Source of the DNA: Bacteroidales bacterium WCE2008
GTDB lineage: Bacteria; Bacteroidota; Bacteroidia; Bacteroidales; UBA932
Length of the DNA: 64,000 nt
Direction of reading: 5' to 3'
NCBI GenBank assembly: GCA_900167925.1
Contig: FUZM01000002.1
Span: forward strand, 310,001 to 374,000
Position 1 is the first letter of the stretch; every line of letters starts with the position of its first letter. Below are positions 61,568-64,000 of this stretch, piece after piece. The position numbers and the translations under genes are program-made. The notes below the pieces were generated by a model. It ran no database searches. It saw only the letters and a program-made list of their open reading frames with translations, and was not told where the DNA came from.

Positions 61568-62791
61568 ATGAAAATAACAACCACTTGGGCAGTCGCCATA
61601 TTGGCGGCCGCAGCCACTTTTGCGGGCTGCACAAAAGAGGCTCCTTCGGGAAAACCATTCATCGTTAAAGTCGCCGACACAAAGGGACAGGCGATCAGCG
61701 CCGTGAACTCTTTCAAAATGGTAGGTATCCAGGGAACGGACGCTCCATGGATTTCTGACTACCTGTTCACAAAACAGCAGGACGCCTGGATTTCCACAGA
61801 CCACTCTGATCTCAGATGGCCGGGAGGCAGCGCGACCCACACTTTCTACGGGGTTAGCGACAATACCGCAGAAGTGCCGGACATCATTGACGGCAAGTTC
61901 GAATACACCGTACCGGAATCCTTCGCCAACCAGAAAGACCTTCTTGTATCCAAGAACGAAGACCATCCGGACGGCGAGACCGTATTGCTGAATTTCAAGC
62001 ATGCGCTGTCCTCAGTCAGGTTCAAAGTCGGATTCGACAAGGCCAGCAGATTCGGAGACAGCGACTACCATATCAAGATCACCAGAATCACTCTTTACCA
62101 TATAGCCACGAAGGGAACATTCGACTTCGCCGGCTTCGACTCGAACCCATGGACAGTCAATCCTGACGATGCCGAGTACAGAGACATCGTAATCGACCTG
62201 AAGGAGCCTGTGGAATTCACACCGACTCCGGTGTCAGGATACACTCTTCTGGACAGCCGCTACATCGACAGCGATGCCATCGGAGAGATCTACGTGATGC
62301 CGCAGAAGCCTACTGCATGGGACACGGACGGAACAGAAGGACATCCTCTGAAAGACAGCTATATCGGAGTCACCTGTCAGCTTTATGAATATATGGGAGG
62401 CCAGACTTTCTATGATTACTACGGCCTGGATGAGGATTCCGACGAGGATGAATATGACGATGCGAAAGAGCTTTACATCGATGATGGCGGCCAGCTCAGC
62501 ACTGACAACGACGACTGGCTTAACGACCCTATGATCAGCGTCTGGATTCCGACATCTGACGATTACTCCATGAATGTCTACCTCAAGAGTCATCTGGACT
62601 ACAGAAACCAGGAGGCGGCAGCAAACGGCACTTCTGACAACGTCGAGGAACTCTTCATCCCGCTGACCATGGCCAATGGATTCGGGTTCAACAAGACCAA
62701 TACGCTGAACATCGGAATAGACAAGGTCAAGAAGTCAAACGGACGCGACCTCTTCCAGGAAATCCAGATTATCATCCCTATTGAACCATAA
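61568..62791 (+). CDS. Fimbrillin-family (Mfa-like) lipoprotein
   Basis: A 407-residue exported lipoprotein (Cys 21, TFAGC). The layout is that of Bacteroidales fimbrillin-like proteins: a first domain with KFEYTVPESFANQKDLLVSKN and LLNFKHALSSVRFKVGF, the usual FKHALS motif, then a second beta domain ending FNKTNTLNIGIDKVKKSNGRDLFQEIQIII. Such proteins form the stalk or tip of type V pili after lipoprotein processing, or act as related surface adhesins. A second fimbrillin follows after 6 bases. Acidic stretches near residue 300 (DEDSDEDEYDD) may bind calcium. Confidence 0.85.
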   Translation: MKITTTWAVAILAAAATFAGCTKEAPSGKPFIVKVADTKGQAISAVNSFKMVGIQGTDAPWISDYLFTKQQDAWISTDHSDLRWPGGSATHTFYGVSDNTAEVPDIIDGKFEYTVPESFANQKDLLVSKNEDHPDGETVLLNFKHALSSVRFKVGFDKASRFGDSDYHIKITRITLYHIATKGTFDFAGFDSNPWTVNPDDAEYRDIVIDLKEPVEFTPTPVSGYTLLDSRYIDSDAIGEIYVMPQKPTAWDTDGTEGHPLKDSYIGVTCQLYEYMGGQTFYDYYGLDEDSDEDEYDDAKELYIDDGGQLSTDNDDWLNDPMISVWIPTSDDYSMNVYLKSHLDYRNQEAAANGTSDNVEELFIPLTMANGFGFNKTNTLNIGIDKVKKSNGRDLFQEIQIIIPIEP

Positions 62792-62797
62792 TAGCTT

Positions 62798-63877
62798 ATG
62801 AAGCTATTGATCAAAGTGGCCCTGACGGTCATTTGTCCTGTAATCCTGGCATGTACCAAAAACACTCCCGGATCTATGACAGCCTATCCTGAAGGATACC
62901 CTGTCACGTTCGACATATCGATAGAAGGCACTCCCCTTACCCGCGGCTCACGTCTGGATGCTTCCGGCATTGACAAATACGGAGTTTTCGGTATTCTCGG
63001 AAAGAAAGTCTTCGCGTCAAACGTAGTCTTCCAACGGAATGCAGATGGTACCTGGAGTCAGGACAAGCCTCTCACGACCCCTGAAGGAAATGTCAACTTC
63101 TATGCGGTGAACGCATCCTTTGCAAAGATATCCGCAGGCGGAGTCATGGATAAGCTGACCATGAATTCATCCAGACAGACATTCACCTATACCGTACCGG
63201 AAAGTTCCGAAGACCAGTTCGACCTTATGTATTCTTCGTCTATCGGAGTCAATGTGTATGAGAACGGAGGAAGGACCGGACTGAGTTTCAGACCGGCATT
63301 ATCCGCCCTGAACTTCACAATAATCAACAAGATGGAGGAAGATTGCACAGTAACTGTCGGCGGAATATCGGTATATAACATGATTGATTCAGGCACCTTC
63401 ACATTCGATGCCACCACCTCGAACACCGGGACCTGGAAAGAAGGGACAACCCGCGGGAAGATGGTACGTATCTTTGACGAGCCTTTCGAGGTATCAAGGA
63501 CAAAGCAGTATCTCGTAGACAAGGATACTCTTTTTCTCGTGATTCCCCAGCCGAAGACCACCAAATGGAAGACCAAGGACACAAGTCCTGTCTCCACTCT
63601 GGAGGCCGACATGGAAGGTCATGTTTACATAAAGCTTCTCTGCAAGATAAAGAATGCCAACGGACATTATGTCCTCGGATCGGATTCCACGTACGGCGAT
63701 GTTTATTTGCCGGCCAACATATTAAAGACGACTGAAGGAAAGACGGTCACTTACTCCATCACTTTTTCCGGCGGCTATGACAGCGAAGGACAACCGATGT
63801 CGTTCGGTTCAGGCTTCGATATAGACGTCGACCCCTGGACCTACGGAAACGACACTCCGGAGGACATGGAATTTTAG
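62798..63877 (+). CDS. Fimbrillin-family (Mfa-like) lipoprotein
   Basis: A 359-residue exported lipoprotein (Cys 19, PVILAC). Fimbrillin hallmarks are the segment VTFDISIEGTPLTRGSRLDASGIDKYGVFG after the lipobox, TFTYTVPESSEDQFDLMYSSS, LSFRPALSALNFTIIN and a C-terminal VTYSITFSGGYD. It is paired with the fimbrillin upstream in the same operon and differs from it enough to be another pilus subunit (for example anchor, stalk or tip). Which role it has cannot be said. Confidence 0.85.
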   Translation: MKLLIKVALTVICPVILACTKNTPGSMTAYPEGYPVTFDISIEGTPLTRGSRLDASGIDKYGVFGILGKKVFASNVVFQRNADGTWSQDKPLTTPEGNVNFYAVNASFAKISAGGVMDKLTMNSSRQTFTYTVPESSEDQFDLMYSSSIGVNVYENGGRTGLSFRPALSALNFTIINKMEEDCTVTVGGISVYNMIDSGTFTFDATTSNTGTWKEGTTRGKMVRIFDEPFEVSRTKQYLVDKDTLFLVIPQPKTTKWKTKDTSPVSTLEADMEGHVYIKLLCKIKNANGHYVLGSDSTYGDVYLPANILKTTEGKTVTYSITFSGGYDSEGQPMSFGSGFDIDVDPWTYGNDTPEDMEF

Positions 63878-63907
63878 AATCATCAACAAAACATCAAGAA
63901 TAAAATC

Positions 63908-64000
63908 ATGAAAACCATTTATACAAAACCAGAAATTTCTATAGTAGAATTAGACTGCGAGTCCATAATCTGCGGCTCTGACTTCTCATCTGTATTTGAC
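63908..64000 (+). CDS. Small protein of the fimbrillin operon, 3' end cut by window edge
   Basis: An ATG at 63908 opens a frame that is still open at the window end after 31 codons: MKTIYTKPEISIVELDCESI followed by ICGSDFSSVFD. Short proteins with this YxKPEIxxxELxxExxxCGS pattern are common near Bacteroidales fimbrillin and surface-protein genes; their function is not known to me. It lies 30 bases after the second fimbrillin gene on the same strand. Confidence 0.6.
   Translation, partial: MKTIYTKPEISIVELDCESIICGSDFSSVFD

Overview
The window is chromosomal DNA of a Bacteroidales bacterium. The evidence is three SusC/SusD pairs, Bacteroidetes-type promoters (TTG about 20 nt upstream of TAnnTTTG), many lipobox lipoproteins, Mfa-like fimbrillins and a flexirubin-type tyrosine ammonia-lyase. 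The genus cannot be settled from the sequence. No rRNA, tRNA, CRISPR array, IS element or phage gene was seen, and no gene-free stretch exceeds 300 bases (the longest is about 250, at 61318-61567).

Layout. (1) 1-13402: a glycan-utilisation region with a SusC (cut by the window edge)/SusD pair, a convergent membrane-bound propeller-AraC regulator, then a divergent SusC-SusD-GH43 operon. A 26-bp palindrome lies between the regulator and the second SusC. (2) 13488-24943: a GT2 glycosyltransferase, a GNAT-AlkD-like fusion, two SusD-less TonB-receptor-type barrels, a GH3 beta-glycosidase, a cation-diffusion facilitator and a membrane-anchored winged-helix protein that sits just upstream of the second barrel. 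(3) 24970-30023: a Wza/Wzc-like export pair, divergent from a lipoprotein-type TPR-AraC regulator. (4) 30018-35845: a SusC-SusD-TlpA-like operon. (5) 35944-59343: an aryl-polyene/flexirubin-type biosynthetic operon of 24 minus-strand genes, nearly all overlapping or a few bases apart. (6) 59460-61317: purine salvage (apt plus an NCS2 permease). (7) 61568-64000: two fimbrillin-like lipoproteins and the start of a small conserved-type peptide gene.

How the polyene operon should work (inference from families). The ammonia-lyase makes p-coumarate from tyrosine. A PaaK-like AMP ligase activates it for loading on one of two acyl carrier proteins. Three complete ketosynthases, two half-length ketosynthase-like partners, one ketoreductase and two hotdog proteins run the elongation, reduction and dehydration cycles. 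A methyltransferase, a desaturase-like flavoprotein and two glycosyl/acyltransferase systems tailor the product and attach it to a lipid. An MMPL exporter fused to an acyltransferase, a LolA-like carrier and a DUF5686 barrel probably move it to the outer membrane. No dialkylresorcinol genes (DarA/DarB type) are present, so the product is more likely an aryl polyene lipid than a complete flexirubin, unless those genes lie elsewhere.

The most notable points are the two dehydratase-like proteins that each lack the catalytic residue the other retains, the two cysteine-less half ketosynthases, three membrane-tethered one-component regulators with candidate DNA sites beside two of them, and promoters so close to start codons that several mRNAs should be leaderless.
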